From Hahellaceae bacterium (GTDB lineage Bacteria > Pseudomonadota > Gammaproteobacteria > Pseudomonadales > Oleiphilaceae), in the NCBI GenBank assembly GCA_024234575.1, contig JACKOB010000003.1, positions 434,001-498,000 of the forward strand: a stretch of DNA of 64,000 nucleotides, read 5' to 3'. The notes under the pieces were generated by a model, which did no database searches, was not told where the DNA came from, and was given only the letters and a program-made list of their open reading frames with translations. The translations under genes were made by a program, and so were the position numbers. Shown piece by piece: positions 10,891 to 21,281 of this stretch; position 1 is the first letter of the stretch; every line of letters starts with the position of its first letter.

Positions 10891-10930
10891 GCGAAGGGAA
10901 AATATGTACAACATCAAATTTTCCCTTCGC
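10891..10930. repeat. Perfect 13-bp inverted repeat upstream of pyrH
   Basis: GCGAAGGGAAAAT at 10891-10903 is exactly complementary to 10918-10930, with a 14-base loop. There is no T-run on its right side, so it is not an ordinary rightward terminator. It lies 80 bases before the pyrH start, adjacent to an AT-rich TATAAA/TATACT stretch (10937-10953) that could be the pyrH promoter. A regulatory hairpin or operator is possible. Confidence 0.6.
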
Positions 10931-11009
10931 TTGCACTATAAAATCCGTATACTTGTGGAATTTTTAACGTAAAACCCATCAGGGTATTTTCTTCCAGCTT
11001 GAGAGAGAA

Positions 11010-11753
11010 ATGGTCATGCCTACACCAAGTAAATCCCAGCCCGCTTATAAACGTGTATTGCTTAAACTCAGTGGTGAGGCCCTGGTCGGAGAGGAGAACT
11101 TCGGTATCGACCCGAAAGTTCTAGACAGAATGGCGCTTGAAATTGGCCAGCTGATAGGTATAGGTGTGCAGGTTGGGCTGGTCATTGGTGGGGGTAATCT
11201 GTTTCGCGGAGCGTCCTTAAATGCTGCAGGTCTTGATCGGGTAACCGGTGATCATATGGGAATGCTGGCAACAGTAATGAATGCCCTGGCCATGCGGGAT
11301 GCGTTGGAGCGGTCTAATATTTCTACTAGGGTTATGTCTGCCATCCCTATGAGCGGTGTGGTAGAGCATTATGACCGGCGCCGGGCCATCAGAGACCTAA
11401 AAGAAGGTGATGTAGTGATTTTCGCTGCAGGAACCGGAAATCCATTCTTTACGACAGACTCAGCCGCCTGTTTGCGTGGTATAGAGATTGATGCCGATGT
11501 TGTTCTAAAGGCGACAAAAGTTGATGGTGTGTATTCTGCCGACCCTATGAAGGATCCAACAGCGGTGAAATACGACCGTCTGACCTATGACGAGGTATTA
11601 GATAAGAAGTTAGGGGTTATGGATCTGACGGCGATTTGTTTGTGCCGGGATCACAATATGCCTGTTCGTGTATTTAATATGAATAAGAGCGGTGCTCTGG
11701 TAAAAATTGTGGTGGGTGACGGCGAAGGGACGCTCATCGAAGAAGGGAAGTAA
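11010..11753 (+). CDS. pyrH: UMP kinase
   Basis: PyrH phosphorylates UMP to UDP and is a hexameric amino-acid-kinase-fold enzyme regulated by GTP and UTP. Motifs seen: [10 protein letters not shown] (phosphate loop), [22 protein letters not shown], and [15 protein letters not shown]. The length of 247 residues is normal. The ATG at 11010 follows GAGAGAG; a second ATG at 11016 is equally placed, so the exact start is uncertain by two codons. It is followed by frr after about 70 bases. Confidence 0.97.
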   Translation: MVMPTPSKSQPAYKRVLLKLSGEALVGEENFGIDPKVLDRMALEIGQLIGIGVQVGLVIGGGNLFRGASLNAAGLDRVTGDHMGMLATVMNALAMRDALERSNISTRVMSAIPMSGVVEHYDRRRAIRDLKEGDVVIFAAGTGNPFFTTDSAACLRGIEIDADVVLKATKVDGVYSADPMKDPTAVKYDRLTYDEVLDKKLGVMDLTAICLCRDHNMPVRVFNMNKSGALVKIVVGDGEGTLIEEGK

Positions 11754-11821
11754 AATTACTTCAATGTACCTGTTTAAAATTCTCGTAGCAGGTGCTGTGC
11801 AAAAATGGAGAGGTTACTATC

Positions 11822-12379
11822 GTGTTAAATGAAATTAAGAATGAAACTGAAACCAGAATGAAAAAGAGTCTGGAGGCGCTGCTGGGTGCTTTTAATAAAA
11901 TTAGAACTGGCCGCGCTCACGCAAGTATTTTGGACTCTGTCATGGTTTCTTACTATGGTGTAGATACACCTCTAAAACAACTTGCCAACGTCAACGTTGA
12001 AGATGCTCGCACGTTATCGATAGTGCCATGGGAAAAGCCCCTGGTGCCGGCAATAGAGAAAGCAATTATGGCATCCTCTCTTGGATTAAATCCTTCAACA
12101 TCTGGCGAAGTAATTCGAGTACCAATGCCAATGCTTACCGAAGAAACCCGTAAAACGCTGGTAAAGCAGGCCAGACATGAAGCAGAAAACGCCAAGGTTT
12201 CGATCCGAAATGCACGTCGCGACGCGAATTCTACGCTGAAAGATCTTGTGAAAGATAAAGATATTTCGGAGGATGAAGAAAAGCGTGGGGCAGATGATGT
12301 GCAAAAACTAACAGACAAATATGTCGCCGAAGTCGATAAAATGTTGCAAAGCAAAGAAGCGGATTTGATGGAGGTTTGA
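11822..12379 (+). CDS. frr: Ribosome-recycling factor
   Basis: RRF works with EF-G to split post-termination ribosomes. An upstream ATG at 11792 is in frame, but the family N-terminus ([18 protein letters not shown]) begins at the GTG at 11822, preceded by a good GAGAGG site eight bases upstream. This gives exactly 185 residues, the E. coli length. The [10 protein letters not shown] and [13 protein letters not shown] blocks and the long C-terminal helices are present. Confidence 0.97.
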   Translation: MLNEIKNETETRMKKSLEALLGAFNKIRTGRAHASILDSVMVSYYGVDTPLKQLANVNVEDARTLSIVPWEKPLVPAIEKAIMASSLGLNPSTSGEVIRVPMPMLTEETRKTLVKQARHEAENAKVSIRNARRDANSTLKDLVKDKDISEDEEKRGADDVQKLTDKYVAEVDKMLQSKEADLMEV

Positions 12380-12390
12380 TCATCACAGGC

Positions 12391-12422
12391 AGGCTTGTCA
12401 TGATATGTGACAAGCCTTTTTT
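12391..12422 (+). terminator. Intrinsic terminator after frr
   Basis: A 10-bp stem (AGGCTTGTCA at 12391-12400 with 12408-12417) is followed by six T residues. It separates the pyrH-frr transcript from uppS, although the genes are otherwise closely spaced. Confidence 0.85.
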
Positions 12423-12446
12423 GCTGTCTAGCAGGCAAGGATAATA

Positions 12447-13226
12447 ATGACAGATTCAAGCTCCGCTGAAATCCCGTTTGAGTCAGATGCAAAGCCCAGG
12501 CACGTCGCGATCATCATGGATGGTAATAATCGCTGGGCTAAAAAAAATCGGTTGTTAGGTGTTTCTGGGCATAAAGCTGGCGTAGATGCTGTGCGGGCGG
12601 TTGTTGAAGTTTGTGCCCAGGAAAAAATTGAAGTGCTGACGCTGTTTGCCTTTAGTAGTGAGAATTGGCGGCGGCCTCAGGAAGAAGTCAGTGCATTGAT
12701 GAAGTTGTTTTTGATCGCACTGCAAAGAGAAGTAAAAAAACTTCACAAAAACAATATTCGGCTTCGGATTATTGGTGATCGCTCTAAGTTTAGTCCTTTG
12801 TTGATTGAGCATATGGCTCGTGCTGAGTCCCTAACCAAAGACAATACCCGTATGACACTGGTTATTGCTGCCAACTATGGTGGTCATTGGGATATCGTTA
12901 ATTCTGCCCGAGACCTGGCGCGGCGCGTTAAGAAGGGTGAATTAGACCCCGAAGACATCGACGAGGAGCTCTTTCAGGCTGGAGTGTCATTAGGTGAGTA
13001 TCCCATGCCTGACCTTCTTATTCGCACGGCAGGCGAGCAGCGAGTGAGTAACTTTCTGTTATGGCAACTGGCTTATACCGAGTTCTATTTTTCGGAAGTG
13101 TTTTGGCCAGACTTCAAACATGCAGAAATGCAGAAGGCTTTACTAGAGTACTCAAGAAGACAACGACGGTTTGGGCAAACTGATGATCAGATTGCTGCGT
13201 CGAAGAAAACAAAAACTACGAATTAA
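12447..13226 (+). CDS. uppS: (2E,6E)-farnesyl-diphosphate-specific di-trans,poly-cis-undecaprenyl-diphosphate synthase
   Basis: UppS builds the C55 lipid carrier for peptidoglycan and other surface polymers by cis-condensing isopentenyl diphosphates onto farnesyl diphosphate. The catalytic HVAIIMDGNNRWA block carries Asp25; FAFSSENWRRP, the NYGGHWDI block and DLLIRTAGEQRVSNFLLWQLAY with FSEVFWPDF are all typical. The length of 259 residues is normal. It precedes cdsA in the conserved order. Confidence 0.97.
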   Translation: MTDSSSAEIPFESDAKPRHVAIIMDGNNRWAKKNRLLGVSGHKAGVDAVRAVVEVCAQEKIEVLTLFAFSSENWRRPQEEVSALMKLFLIALQREVKKLHKNNIRLRIIGDRSKFSPLLIEHMARAESLTKDNTRMTLVIAANYGGHWDIVNSARDLARRVKKGELDPEDIDEELFQAGVSLGEYPMPDLLIRTAGEQRVSNFLLWQLAYTEFYFSEVFWPDFKHAEMQKALLEYSRRQRRFGQTDDQIAASKKTKTTN

Positions 13227-13255
13227 TTGTGAGTCAGAAAAAGTGAGTCTTATAC

Positions 13256-14080
13256 GTGCTTAAACAACGAATAATTACTGCGGTCATTCTTGCTCCGATT
13301 TTTCTGTCTGGAGTGTTTCTTCTCAATGATGTTTATTTTTCCTGGTTTATTGCGTTAATTATCGCGATAGGTGGCTGGGAGTGGGCAAACATGTCTGGCG
13401 TAGAGTCACCGGCTGGCCGTTGGGGTTACGCATTTTTTATCCTTGCTGTCATCGCTTTGGTATCCATTACTTCGGTAAAACTGGTGCTTATTTTGGCTGT
13501 AGCCTGGTGGTTACTGGCTCTGCTTCTGATCGTTAATTACCCAGAAAAAACAGAGTATTGGTCGTCTCCCCTGGTGCGTATGCTCATGGGGGTTTTTGTG
13601 CTCGTACCCGCTTGGAAGGGCCTGGTTTTTATCCGTGAAAGCGATGTAACTGTGTCTGAACTGAGTAATTTGTGGGTCATTCTCTACATTATGTTTATCG
13701 TCTGGGGGGCGGATGTTGGTGCTTATTTTGCCGGCCGTGCTTTTGGTAATAAAAAACTGGCACCCAATGTTAGTCCTGGAAAGTCGTGGGCAGGGGTTTA
13801 TGGCGGCTTAGTTGTTGTGTTTCTAATGGCGATTGGTGTTGGTGTTGCGATAGACCTTTCGTTTACAAACGTCATTCTTCTTTCGGCGATAACCCTTTTT
13901 ACGGGCATTGTTTCGGTAATTGGTGATTTGCTGGAGAGTATGTTAAAGCGGCATCGAGGTATTAAAGACAGTAGTCAGTTGCTGCCTGGTCATGGCGGTA
14001 TAATGGATCGCATTGACAGTCTGACGGCGGCAATACCTATTTTTGCCTGCGCGCTTTATCTGCTGGGTTGGTTGAGGTGA
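13256..14080 (+). CDS. cdsA: Phosphatidate cytidylyltransferase
   Basis: CdsA makes CDP-diacylglycerol from phosphatidic acid and CTP, the entry point to all phospholipids. It is a polytopic membrane protein of 274 residues with about eight hydrophobic segments. The family signature is present near the C-terminus: [18 protein letters not shown] followed by DRIDS, and [12 protein letters not shown] upstream of it. Translation begins at a GTG, 29 bases after uppS. Confidence 0.96.
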   Translation: MLKQRIITAVILAPIFLSGVFLLNDVYFSWFIALIIAIGGWEWANMSGVESPAGRWGYAFFILAVIALVSITSVKLVLILAVAWWLLALLLIVNYPEKTEYWSSPLVRMLMGVFVLVPAWKGLVFIRESDVTVSELSNLWVILYIMFIVWGADVGAYFAGRAFGNKKLAPNVSPGKSWAGVYGGLVVVFLMAIGVGVAIDLSFTNVILLSAITLFTGIVSVIGDLLESMLKRHRGIKDSSQLLPGHGGIMDRIDSLTAAIPIFACALYLLGWLR

Positions 14081-14087
14081 CACAGCG

Positions 14088-15293
14088 TTGGAATTAAGTC
14101 AGAACACTTCAACGGTGAAACAGGTACTTATTCTGGGATCAACGGGTTCTATAGGTCTGAGTACGCTGGATGTGATTGCTCAGCACCCGGATAAATACCA
14201 GGTGTTTGGCCTGGTAGCCCAGAGCAGTCTGGACTTGATGCTTGCCCAGTGCCTTCGTTATAGTCCCAAATATGCATTTTTGCAGAATGCGACCTCGCGG
14301 CAGCAGTTACGACATAAACTAAAAGAGCAAAACTCTGCGGTTGAAGTTCCCGAGTCAGAGTCGGAGCTTGATCAGCTTTGTGCACACCCTGATGTAAACT
14401 ACGTCATGGCGGCCATTGTTGGTGCCGCAGGATTAAAGCCAACGCTTGCAGCGGTTAGAGCGGGTAAACGTGTGTTGCTGGCCAATAAAGAGTCGCTGGT
14501 AACGGCTGGTAATTTGTTTATGAAAGAGGTTGCAGCGGCGGGTGCCGAATTGTTACCTATAGACAGTGAGCACAACGCCATATTTCAGTGCCTTCCGGCA
14601 ACATATCGTGGTCAGCCAGCTACCTGCGGCGTCAAGAAAATCTTGTTAACTGCTTCTGGCGGGCCATTTAGAGAAACACCTATTGAGCAGCTTGCTACGG
14701 TAACGCCAGCCCAGGCAGTTGCGCACCCTAACTGGTCCATGGGACGCAAAATTTCAGTCGATTCCGCCTCGCTGATGAATAAAGGGTTAGAGTTAATTGA
14801 AGCCTGTTGGTTGTTCAATGTTTCACCCAGTTTCGTCGAGGTGGTCATACATCCTGAAAGTGTCATTCATTCAATGGTCGAGTATGTTGATGGGTCGGTA
14901 ATCGCGCAACTTGGCAGTCCTGACATGCGCACCCCGATTGCTTATGGGTTGGCTTGGCCTTCTCGTATAGAGGCGTCTGTGACGCCGCTTGACTTTGTGA
15001 AGCTTGGGCAGCTTAGGTTTGAGTCTCCGGATTTACTGCGTTTCCCGTGTCTGCGTCTGGCAGCAGAGGCGTTTGATGTTGGTGGTAGCGCCTGTGCGAC
15101 CCTCAATGCGGCAAATGAAGTTGCCGTTGATGCCTTTCTGAATGGTAACTTGAGGTTTTCACAAATCCCTTCTCTAATAGAGCAAGTTTTGCAAGAGATA
15201 GAGGTCGTCGCCATTGGTAGTATTGATGAAGTTTTTCAGGCTGATCGAATCGCACGACTAGAAACCCAAAACAGGCTGGCTGAATTTTTATAG
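14088..15293 (+). CDS. dxr: 1-deoxy-D-xylulose-5-phosphate reductoisomerase
   Basis: Dxr (IspC) converts DXP to 2-C-methyl-D-erythritol 4-phosphate with NADPH in the MEP isoprenoid pathway, the supply route for UppS encoded just upstream. Motifs: LGSTGSIG (NADPH loop), [18 protein letters not shown] (metal ligands), TASGGPFR (the flexible substrate loop) and [10 protein letters not shown]. At 401 residues it is normal length. The start used is a TTG, seven bases after cdsA; translational coupling is likely. Confidence 0.96.
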   Translation: MELSQNTSTVKQVLILGSTGSIGLSTLDVIAQHPDKYQVFGLVAQSSLDLMLAQCLRYSPKYAFLQNATSRQQLRHKLKEQNSAVEVPESESELDQLCAHPDVNYVMAAIVGAAGLKPTLAAVRAGKRVLLANKESLVTAGNLFMKEVAAAGAELLPIDSEHNAIFQCLPATYRGQPATCGVKKILLTASGGPFRETPIEQLATVTPAQAVAHPNWSMGRKISVDSASLMNKGLELIEACWLFNVSPSFVEVVIHPESVIHSMVEYVDGSVIAQLGSPDMRTPIAYGLAWPSRIEASVTPLDFVKLGQLRFESPDLLRFPCLRLAAEAFDVGGSACATLNAANEVAVDAFLNGNLRFSQIPSLIEQVLQEIEVVAIGSIDEVFQADRIARLETQNRLAEFL

Positions 15294-15364
15294 TTGTCGA
15301 TGCTCATGTCGTGACTAATCGCTGGCAAAATTCGTTTAAGTAAATTCTATACAGATAAATATCA

Positions 15365-16723
15365 ATGGATTTCATTCATCAAGTCGTCGCCCTGGTTGTC
15401 ACACTCGGTGTTCTGGTTACCTTTCATGAGTACGGCCATTTTTGGGTTGCCCGAAAGTGCGGTGTAAAAGTGCTGCGTTTTTCTGTTGGTTTTGGGAAGC
15501 CAATTGTGTCCTGGTATGACCGCCATGGTACAGAATTCGCCCTGGCGGCGATCCCGCTGGGTGGTTATGTCAAAATGCTTGATGAAAGAGAGGGCGCTGT
15601 TGCGCCAGCAGAATTGCATCTTGCTTTTAACCGTAAGGGTGTTTGGGCTCGCATCGCGATTGTGGCTGCGGGACCGGTCGCTAATTTTATTTTCGCCGTT
15701 TGTGCCTATTGGGCTGTGGCGGTCATAGGGGTAAATACAGTTGCACCAATTGTCGGAGAAGTTAAGGTTGGCTCTGTGGCTGAGCAGGCCGGTTTGCAAA
15801 CTGGTGATGAATTTATTTCTGTTGATCAAGCTGCAACACCCTCTTGGCAAAGTGTCATTATGGGGCTTGCTGCACACCTGGGTGATTCGGTGGATATTCC
15901 TGTGCAAGTACTGCGTGCCGATGAGTCGGAGCCGAGGGCATTGGTGCTCTCTGTTGATAATTGGTTGCGTGGCGATGCCAAGCCAGAGTTAATAGAAAGT
16001 CTGGGTATTACCCCTTACCGGCCAGAAATCGAACCTGTAATCGGACTGGTATCACCGGATGGCGCAGCCGAGAGGGCTGGTTTACATGTGGGTGACCTGA
16101 TAGTTGCTATCGATGGCGAGCCGATTTCCCAGTGGCAAGAATTGGTTGCAGTGGTTCGTGCGTCGGCTGAAAAGACGTTGCAGATGACCATTGACAGAAA
16201 TGGCACTCCCCTTACGCTCGGTATCACACCAGTGTTGCACCAGGCAAAAGATGGTAGTTCATACGGGTTGATGGGAGCCGCAGTGAAGCCGGTAAAATGG
16301 CCTGACGAATATATTCGATTACTGCAGAAAGGTCCTCTGGATGCTATAAATGAGGGCTTTCGTCGAACCTATAGTGATATCAAGCTCACACTTGGTGCTG
16401 TAAAGAAAATTCTGCTGGGTGATATTTCGCTGAAAACACTCAGTGGTCCCATTACGATTGCGCAAATTGCAGAAGAGTCTGTCAGCTCGGGCTTAGAAAG
16501 CTTTCTCCATTTTCTTGCTTATCTTAGCGTCAGTTTGGGGGTGTTAAATCTCTTACCCATTCCAGTATTAGATGGTGGGCATTTGGTGTATTATTTCGCC
16601 GAAGTTTTGCGGGGCAAGCCATTGTCTGAAAAAATGCAGCTCGCCGGACTTAAAGTGGGCGTTGCTCTCATTATATTTATGATGGTAATAGCCTTTTATA
16701 ACGATCTCGCCCGCATTTTTTAA
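15365..16723 (+). CDS. rseP: RIP metalloprotease RseP
   Basis: RseP is the site-2 protease of the inner membrane that cleaves anti-sigma factor RseA and remnant signal peptides. The zinc motif HEYGH is at residues 21-25 in the first membrane segment, two PDZ domains follow in the periplasm (about 115-215 and 215-310), and the third metal ligand lies in NLLPIPVLDGGHL near the C-terminus. The length of 452 residues matches E. coli. It precedes bamA as usual, linking outer-membrane assembly with its stress response. Confidence 0.97.
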   Translation: MDFIHQVVALVVTLGVLVTFHEYGHFWVARKCGVKVLRFSVGFGKPIVSWYDRHGTEFALAAIPLGGYVKMLDEREGAVAPAELHLAFNRKGVWARIAIVAAGPVANFIFAVCAYWAVAVIGVNTVAPIVGEVKVGSVAEQAGLQTGDEFISVDQAATPSWQSVIMGLAAHLGDSVDIPVQVLRADESEPRALVLSVDNWLRGDAKPELIESLGITPYRPEIEPVIGLVSPDGAAERAGLHVGDLIVAIDGEPISQWQELVAVVRASAEKTLQMTIDRNGTPLTLGITPVLHQAKDGSSYGLMGAAVKPVKWPDEYIRLLQKGPLDAINEGFRRTYSDIKLTLGAVKKILLGDISLKTLSGPITIAQIAEESVSSGLESFLHFLAYLSVSLGVLNLLPIPVLDGGHLVYYFAEVLRGKPLSEKMQLAGLKVGVALIIFMMVIAFYNDLARIF

Positions 16724-16774
16724 AAGGCTAGGTGTCCTCGGCATTGTCCTGAGAAAGTAACTACTGAAGGTATT

Positions 16775-19084
16775 ATGGTTTTTCGTTTTATTTTTCCTTT
16801 TCTGATGTTCTTTTTTGCCTGCTTGGCAGTCGCAGATGAATTCAAAGTGTCGGATATTAGGGTGCAAGGCTTACAACGGGTGTCTGCAGGTACCGTTTTT
16901 AGTGCATTTCCCATAAATGCTGGTGATGAGATTGATACAGAGCGATTGGGAAAGGCCATGCGCACCCTTTTTGACACAGGGTTGTTTACGGATATTGAAA
17001 CTGGTCGGGACGATACTGTACTCATTGTTACCGTTAAAGAACGCCCCGCGATCAGTAAAATTGAAATTGAGGGTAATAAAGCCATCCAGACTGAAGATCT
17101 GATGAATGGTCTTGATGCTGCCGGTCTTTCCGAAGGTCAGGTTTTTAAGCGTGTGACGCTTGAACGATTGGAGCTTGAAATTCTCCGGTCTTATGTCGCT
17201 CAAGGTCGTTACAATGCCTCTATCGAGGCGGCTGTAGAGCAGCTGGAAAGAAACCGGGTGGCGATAAAAATTAAGATTAATGAAGGTGATATTGCTTCCA
17301 TACTACACATCAATGTCGTCGGTAATCAGGTATTTACCGATGAAGAGCTACTCGAGTTAATGGAGTTAAAAACCCCAGGTCTCTTCTCTTTCATTTTTAA
17401 TGACGATAAGTACGCGAAGGAGAAGCTAAGCGGGGATCTGGAAAGAATTCGTTCTTTTTATCTGGATCGCGGGTATCTGAAGTTCAGCATTGAGTCTACC
17501 CAGGTTTCTATTTCACCTGAAAAAGAGTCTGTATTTATCACCATCAACATTGTTGAAGGGCCTTTATACACCGTTAAGGATATTATCCTGAAAGGCGATT
17601 TAATTGTAGACGAGTCAGAAATACGAAAACTGATTCTCCTTACCGAAGGTGATACCTTCTCGCGGATAAAGTTAACAACCACCTCAGACATCATCTCTAA
17701 GCGCTTAGGTAGAGAAGGTTACACGTTTTCTAATGTTACAGGCATACCTGAAGCCCACGAGGATTTTACAACCTCTATTACTTTCTTGGTTGACCCAGGA
17801 AGACGGGCCTATGTCAGGCGGGTTAATTTTAGGGGTAATGTAACGACGAGTGATGAAGTCTTGCGTCAGGAGATGGTGCAGATTGAAGGTGCTGTTGCAT
17901 CGACGGATCTCATCGAGGCGTCCAAGTCGAGATTGGAGAGACTTGGCTTTTTCAAGACCGTTACCGTTGAAACACCGTCCGTGCCAGGTACTACAGATCA
18001 AATCGATGCCAATTACCTGGTAGAGGAACAGCCTTCAGGAAGTTTATCTGCCAGTCTGGGTTATTCACAGGGTGGTGGTTTGGTCATTGGTGGTAATGTC
18101 TCAGAAAATAATTTTGTTGGTACCGGTCGGCGTGTTTCATTTGGATTGAACGCCAGTAAATCCGTGAAGAGTGCCAACTTTTCCTATCTGAATCCGTACT
18201 ATACTGTTGATGGTGTAAGCCGTGGATTTAGTTTGACGGCAAGAGAAACCGATTACGCGCAGCAGGATATTTCTGATTACACACTTGATGCGATCGCCGG
18301 TGCAATGAACTTTGGTTATCCAATTAATAGTTATTCTCGCCTTAATTTTGGTATTGGCGCGAACAACTCGAAAGTTTCTACAGGTCTGGAACCCGCTCAG
18401 GAAATTAGTGCGTTTGTTGATGAATACGGGGATGACTACGACCTCTTTTCTGTTACAGGAAGCTGGACCAGAAACACCCTTAATCGCGGGATTTTCCCAA
18501 CCAATGGTATGTCTCAGTCATTGTCATTGGAAGTTATGCTGCCAAGCTTGAGTGATCTGCAGTTTTATAAGATTAATTATCGTAATAAGTACTTTATACC
18601 TATTGATCGGTCGCAAAATTGGGTAATGTATTTCAGAACAGACTTGGGGTTTGGTGACGGCTATAAAGACAACCAATCACTGCCATTTTTTGAAAACTAC
18701 TATGCAGGCGGATATGGTTCCGTCCGAGGTTGGGAGTCAAACTCTTTGGGGCCGAGATCAACGCCACACCCCAATGACTTTTCAGATCCTGAGCCATTTG
18801 GTGGTAACTTTCTCGTGGAGGGGAGTGCCGAGTTAATTTTCCCCACCCCATTCGTTAAAGACTCATCGTCTATGCGAACGAGTTTGTTTTTAGATGTGGG
18901 TAATGTGTTTGATACGTATAGAGGCTATGATCCAAGCTTTAAAGAATTGCGGTATTCAGTTGGTATAGGTTTCAATTGGATAACAGCGATTGGTCCTTTG
19001 GCATTTAGTCTGGCTGAACCACTTAATAAGAAAGAAGGCGACGATACGCAAGTATTCCAGTTTTCTTTAGGACAACCATTTTAG
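16775..19084 (+). CDS. bamA: Outer membrane protein assembly factor BamA
   Basis: BamA is the core Omp85 component that inserts beta-barrel proteins in the outer membrane. A signal peptide (MVFRFIFPFLMFFFACLAVA) is followed by five POTRA domains (to about residue 420) and a 16-stranded barrel. The barrel holds the conserved VRGWES lid-lock region (GGYGSVRGWE) and ends in the C-terminal aromatic signature FSLGQPF. The length of 769 residues is normal. It sits between rseP and skp, and no anomalous composition is seen. Confidence 0.97.
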   Translation: MVFRFIFPFLMFFFACLAVADEFKVSDIRVQGLQRVSAGTVFSAFPINAGDEIDTERLGKAMRTLFDTGLFTDIETGRDDTVLIVTVKERPAISKIEIEGNKAIQTEDLMNGLDAAGLSEGQVFKRVTLERLELEILRSYVAQGRYNASIEAAVEQLERNRVAIKIKINEGDIASILHINVVGNQVFTDEELLELMELKTPGLFSFIFNDDKYAKEKLSGDLERIRSFYLDRGYLKFSIESTQVSISPEKESVFITINIVEGPLYTVKDIILKGDLIVDESEIRKLILLTEGDTFSRIKLTTTSDIISKRLGREGYTFSNVTGIPEAHEDFTTSITFLVDPGRRAYVRRVNFRGNVTTSDEVLRQEMVQIEGAVASTDLIEASKSRLERLGFFKTVTVETPSVPGTTDQIDANYLVEEQPSGSLSASLGYSQGGGLVIGGNVSENNFVGTGRRVSFGLNASKSVKSANFSYLNPYYTVDGVSRGFSLTARETDYAQQDISDYTLDAIAGAMNFGYPINSYSRLNFGIGANNSKVSTGLEPAQEISAFVDEYGDDYDLFSVTGSWTRNTLNRGIFPTNGMSQSLSLEVMLPSLSDLQFYKINYRNKYFIPIDRSQNWVMYFRTDLGFGDGYKDNQSLPFFENYYAGGYGSVRGWESNSLGPRSTPHPNDFSDPEPFGGNFLVEGSAELIFPTPFVKDSSSMRTSLFLDVGNVFDTYRGYDPSFKELRYSVGIGFNWITAIGPLAFSLAEPLNKKEGDDTQVFQFSLGQPF

Positions 19085-19136
19085 ATTTTAATCCGAAAGA
19101 AAAAGAAAACTCATAAAACTAGGAGGCACTTCTGCC

Positions 19137-19634
19137 ATGCGTTTTTTACAGGTAATTTTACTTAGTACATTAATGGTATTTGGGGGAGCAGCAGTCGCTG
19201 CAGATAAAATCGCGATTGTTGACGTTAGAACCGCGTTATTTTCATCCAACGGTGCACGGGAGTTTAGTGAGAAGTTGAAGACAGAATTTGCCGATGATGA
19301 AATGAAAATAAAAGCCATTGGTGAGCAAGCACAAAAGCTTCAGGATCGAATTAAAAAAGATGGTGCGATGATGAGTGAATCAGAGCGATCACGCATCGTT
19401 ACAGAACTAGAAGATAAAGCGAAAGAGTTCGGTTATTTAAAAAATAAGTTTGAAACGAACGTAAACAACCGCAAACAGGAGTTTTTACGCGATTCCAAGC
19501 CGAAGCTCGATGAAGCCCTGATAAAGGTAGCGAAGGATAACAAGGTGAGCGTGCTGCTGCCAAAAGAAGCTACGCTTTGGGTTGATGGCGCCTTGGATCT
19601 GACCCAAAAAGTTGTGGATGTGCTGAACAAATAA
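19137..19634 (+). CDS. skp: Periplasmic chaperone Skp/OmpH
   Basis: Skp is a trimeric periplasmic holdase that carries unfolded outer-membrane proteins to the Bam machine. The 165-residue protein has a signal peptide cut near AVAADKIAIVDV and a long Lys/Glu-rich helical hairpin (about 45-130), typical for the tentacles. The start ATG follows an AGGAGG site. It lies between bamA and lpxD and is followed by a terminator. Confidence 0.95.
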   Translation: MRFLQVILLSTLMVFGGAAVAADKIAIVDVRTALFSSNGAREFSEKLKTEFADDEMKIKAIGEQAQKLQDRIKKDGAMMSESERSRIVTELEDKAKEFGYLKNKFETNVNNRKQEFLRDSKPKLDEALIKVAKDNKVSVLLPKEATLWVDGALDLTQKVVDVLNK

Positions 19635-19662
19635 AACCGTCAGTATATTTTGTGACCGACTA

Positions 19663-19689
19663 ACAGACGCCGTGGTGTCTGTTTTTTTT
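19663..19689 (+). terminator. Intrinsic terminator between skp and lpxD
   Basis: A 9-bp stem with one G-U pair (19663-19671 with 19674-19682), a 2-base loop and a seven-T tail. It may reduce expression of the lipid A genes relative to bamA-skp. Confidence 0.8.
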
Positions 19690-19710
19690 ATTTAGTGAGG
19701 AGGAGCGGAA

Positions 19711-20775
19711 ATGCTTTTAAAAAAAGTAATCTCCCTTGGCGAAATAGCGGCTCAATTGAGTGCAAAACTAATCGGCTCGCCTGACACACAGATAGAAGGG
19801 TTAGCGACTCTACAAACCGCTACAAGTGGCCGGCTTAGCTTTTTATCTAATCCCGTCTACAAGAAATATTTGTCAACGACAAATGCTTCGGCGGTGCTTC
19901 TCAACGAGGAAGGTGCGAACGAATTCCTTCAAGAACAACGCATGGCTACGGAAACAAGTCAGCATTTAAATTTATTGGTGATGGATAACCCATATCTTGG
20001 ATATGCAAAACTTAGTGCTCTTTTTGATACCGCTTATGATTTTGTGCCGGGAGTGCATACCCGCTCCGTAATTGCTGATTCGGCTGTCGTGCCTGCAAGT
20101 TGTTTTGTCGGTGCCAACGCGGTGATAGAAGATGGCGTGACGCTCGGCGAATCTGTCTATGTTGGTGCTAATACTGTCGTTGGCAGAAACTGCAAAATTG
20201 CGGATGGCGCCAGACTATGGGCTAACGTTACCCTTTATTCGGGGGTAAAAATTGGCCTGCGTACCATTGTGCATAGCGGCGCTGTTATTGGCTCTGACGG
20301 ATTTGGCAATGCTCAACATGATGGCAATTGGGTTAAAATTGCGCAGTTAGGAGGAGTAACCATAGGGGATGATGTCGAGATTGGTTCGAACACGTCTATC
20401 GATTGTGGCGCGCTGGAAGACACCGTCATTGGGAATGGCGTAAAGATTGATAATCTCGTCCAAATTGCACACAACGTCCACATTGGCGATCATACTGCTG
20501 TTGCTGGGTGTGTCGGTATTGCAGGCAGCACTGTCGTTGGCAAGCACTGTATCATCGGTGGTGGCACTGGCGTCGCCGGCCATATCGAAATAGCTGACAA
20601 AGTAGCGATGACGGGTATGACCATGGTAACGAAAAGCATCACTCAACCAGGGTTATATTCATCTGGCACAGGCGTTGAACCTAATGCCAAATGGCGTAAA
20701 ACGGCAGTGAGGTTGAGAAACCTGGATGACCTGTTTAAGCGATTGAAGAACATAGAGAAGAAACTCGGTCTATAA
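19711..20775 (+). CDS. lpxD: UDP-3-O-(3-hydroxyacyl)glucosamine N-acyltransferase
   Basis: LpxD adds the second hydroxyacyl chain to UDP-3-O-acyl-glucosamine in lipid A synthesis. The 354-residue protein has an N-terminal uridine-binding domain (about 1-100), a long left-handed beta-helix of hexapeptide repeats, and a C-terminal helix. The catalytic His lies in QIAHNVHIGDHTA. It precedes fabZ, lpxA and lpxB in the conserved order. Confidence 0.97.
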   Translation: MLLKKVISLGEIAAQLSAKLIGSPDTQIEGLATLQTATSGRLSFLSNPVYKKYLSTTNASAVLLNEEGANEFLQEQRMATETSQHLNLLVMDNPYLGYAKLSALFDTAYDFVPGVHTRSVIADSAVVPASCFVGANAVIEDGVTLGESVYVGANTVVGRNCKIADGARLWANVTLYSGVKIGLRTIVHSGAVIGSDGFGNAQHDGNWVKIAQLGGVTIGDDVEIGSNTSIDCGALEDTVIGNGVKIDNLVQIAHNVHIGDHTAVAGCVGIAGSTVVGKHCIIGGGTGVAGHIEIADKVAMTGMTMVTKSITQPGLYSSGTGVEPNAKWRKTAVRLRNLDDLFKRLKNIEKKLGL

Positions 20776-20840
20776 TAAGTTTCAGGGCATGATAGATCGT
20801 TGATCACCGCCTCTGACACCTTTTTGAGGTTAATTTCCTG

Positions 20841-21281
20841 ATGGAAATGGATATTGAAAAAATTTTGGAACACCTGCCACATCGTTACCCTTTTCTTTTA
20901 GTGGATAGGGTGACGGCAATTGAGAAAGGCAAATCGATTGCTGGTTTAAAAAACGTATCGATAAATGAGCTGTATTTTCAGGGCCACTTTCCTGGCAAAC
21001 CTATTATGCCTGGTGTGCTGATTCTTGAAGCAATGGCGCAGATTTCCGGAATATTGGGTTTTGTATCCCATGACACGAAACCGACGGATGGGGTCATACA
21101 TTACTTTGCTGGCTCTAATCGCGTTCGATTTAAACGGCCAGTGGTGCCCGGTGACCAGTTGATTCTTGAGTCTGATCTCATCGCCGATAAGCATGGTATT
21201 TGGAAATTTGATTGCAGAGCCTCCGTAAATGGGGAAATTGCCTGTGTAGCTGAAATTATGACTGCTGAGAGAGGAGCCTGA
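20841..21281 (+). CDS. fabZ: 3-hydroxyacyl-[ACP] dehydratase FabZ
   Basis: FabZ dehydrates beta-hydroxyacyl-ACP in fatty acid elongation and competes with LpxA for hydroxymyristoyl-ACP. The 146-residue hotdog protein has [12 protein letters not shown] at the N-terminus and [20 protein letters not shown] with the catalytic His and Glu. Its TGA overlaps the lpxA ATG, so the two are translationally coupled. Confidence 0.97.
   Translation: MEMDIEKILEHLPHRYPFLLVDRVTAIEKGKSIAGLKNVSINELYFQGHFPGKPIMPGVLILEAMAQISGILGFVSHDTKPTDGVIHYFAGSNRVRFKRPVVPGDQLILESDLIADKHGIWKFDCRASVNGEIACVAEIMTAERGA

Noticed and set aside
11953..12492. A 179-codon open frame antisense to frr
   Set aside because: Overlaps frr, its terminator and the uppS start; Ser-rich reverse translation of frr.
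15362..15907. A 181-codon open frame antisense to the start of rseP
   Set aside because: Entirely inside rseP and without any recognisable protein feature; a shadow of rseP codon use.
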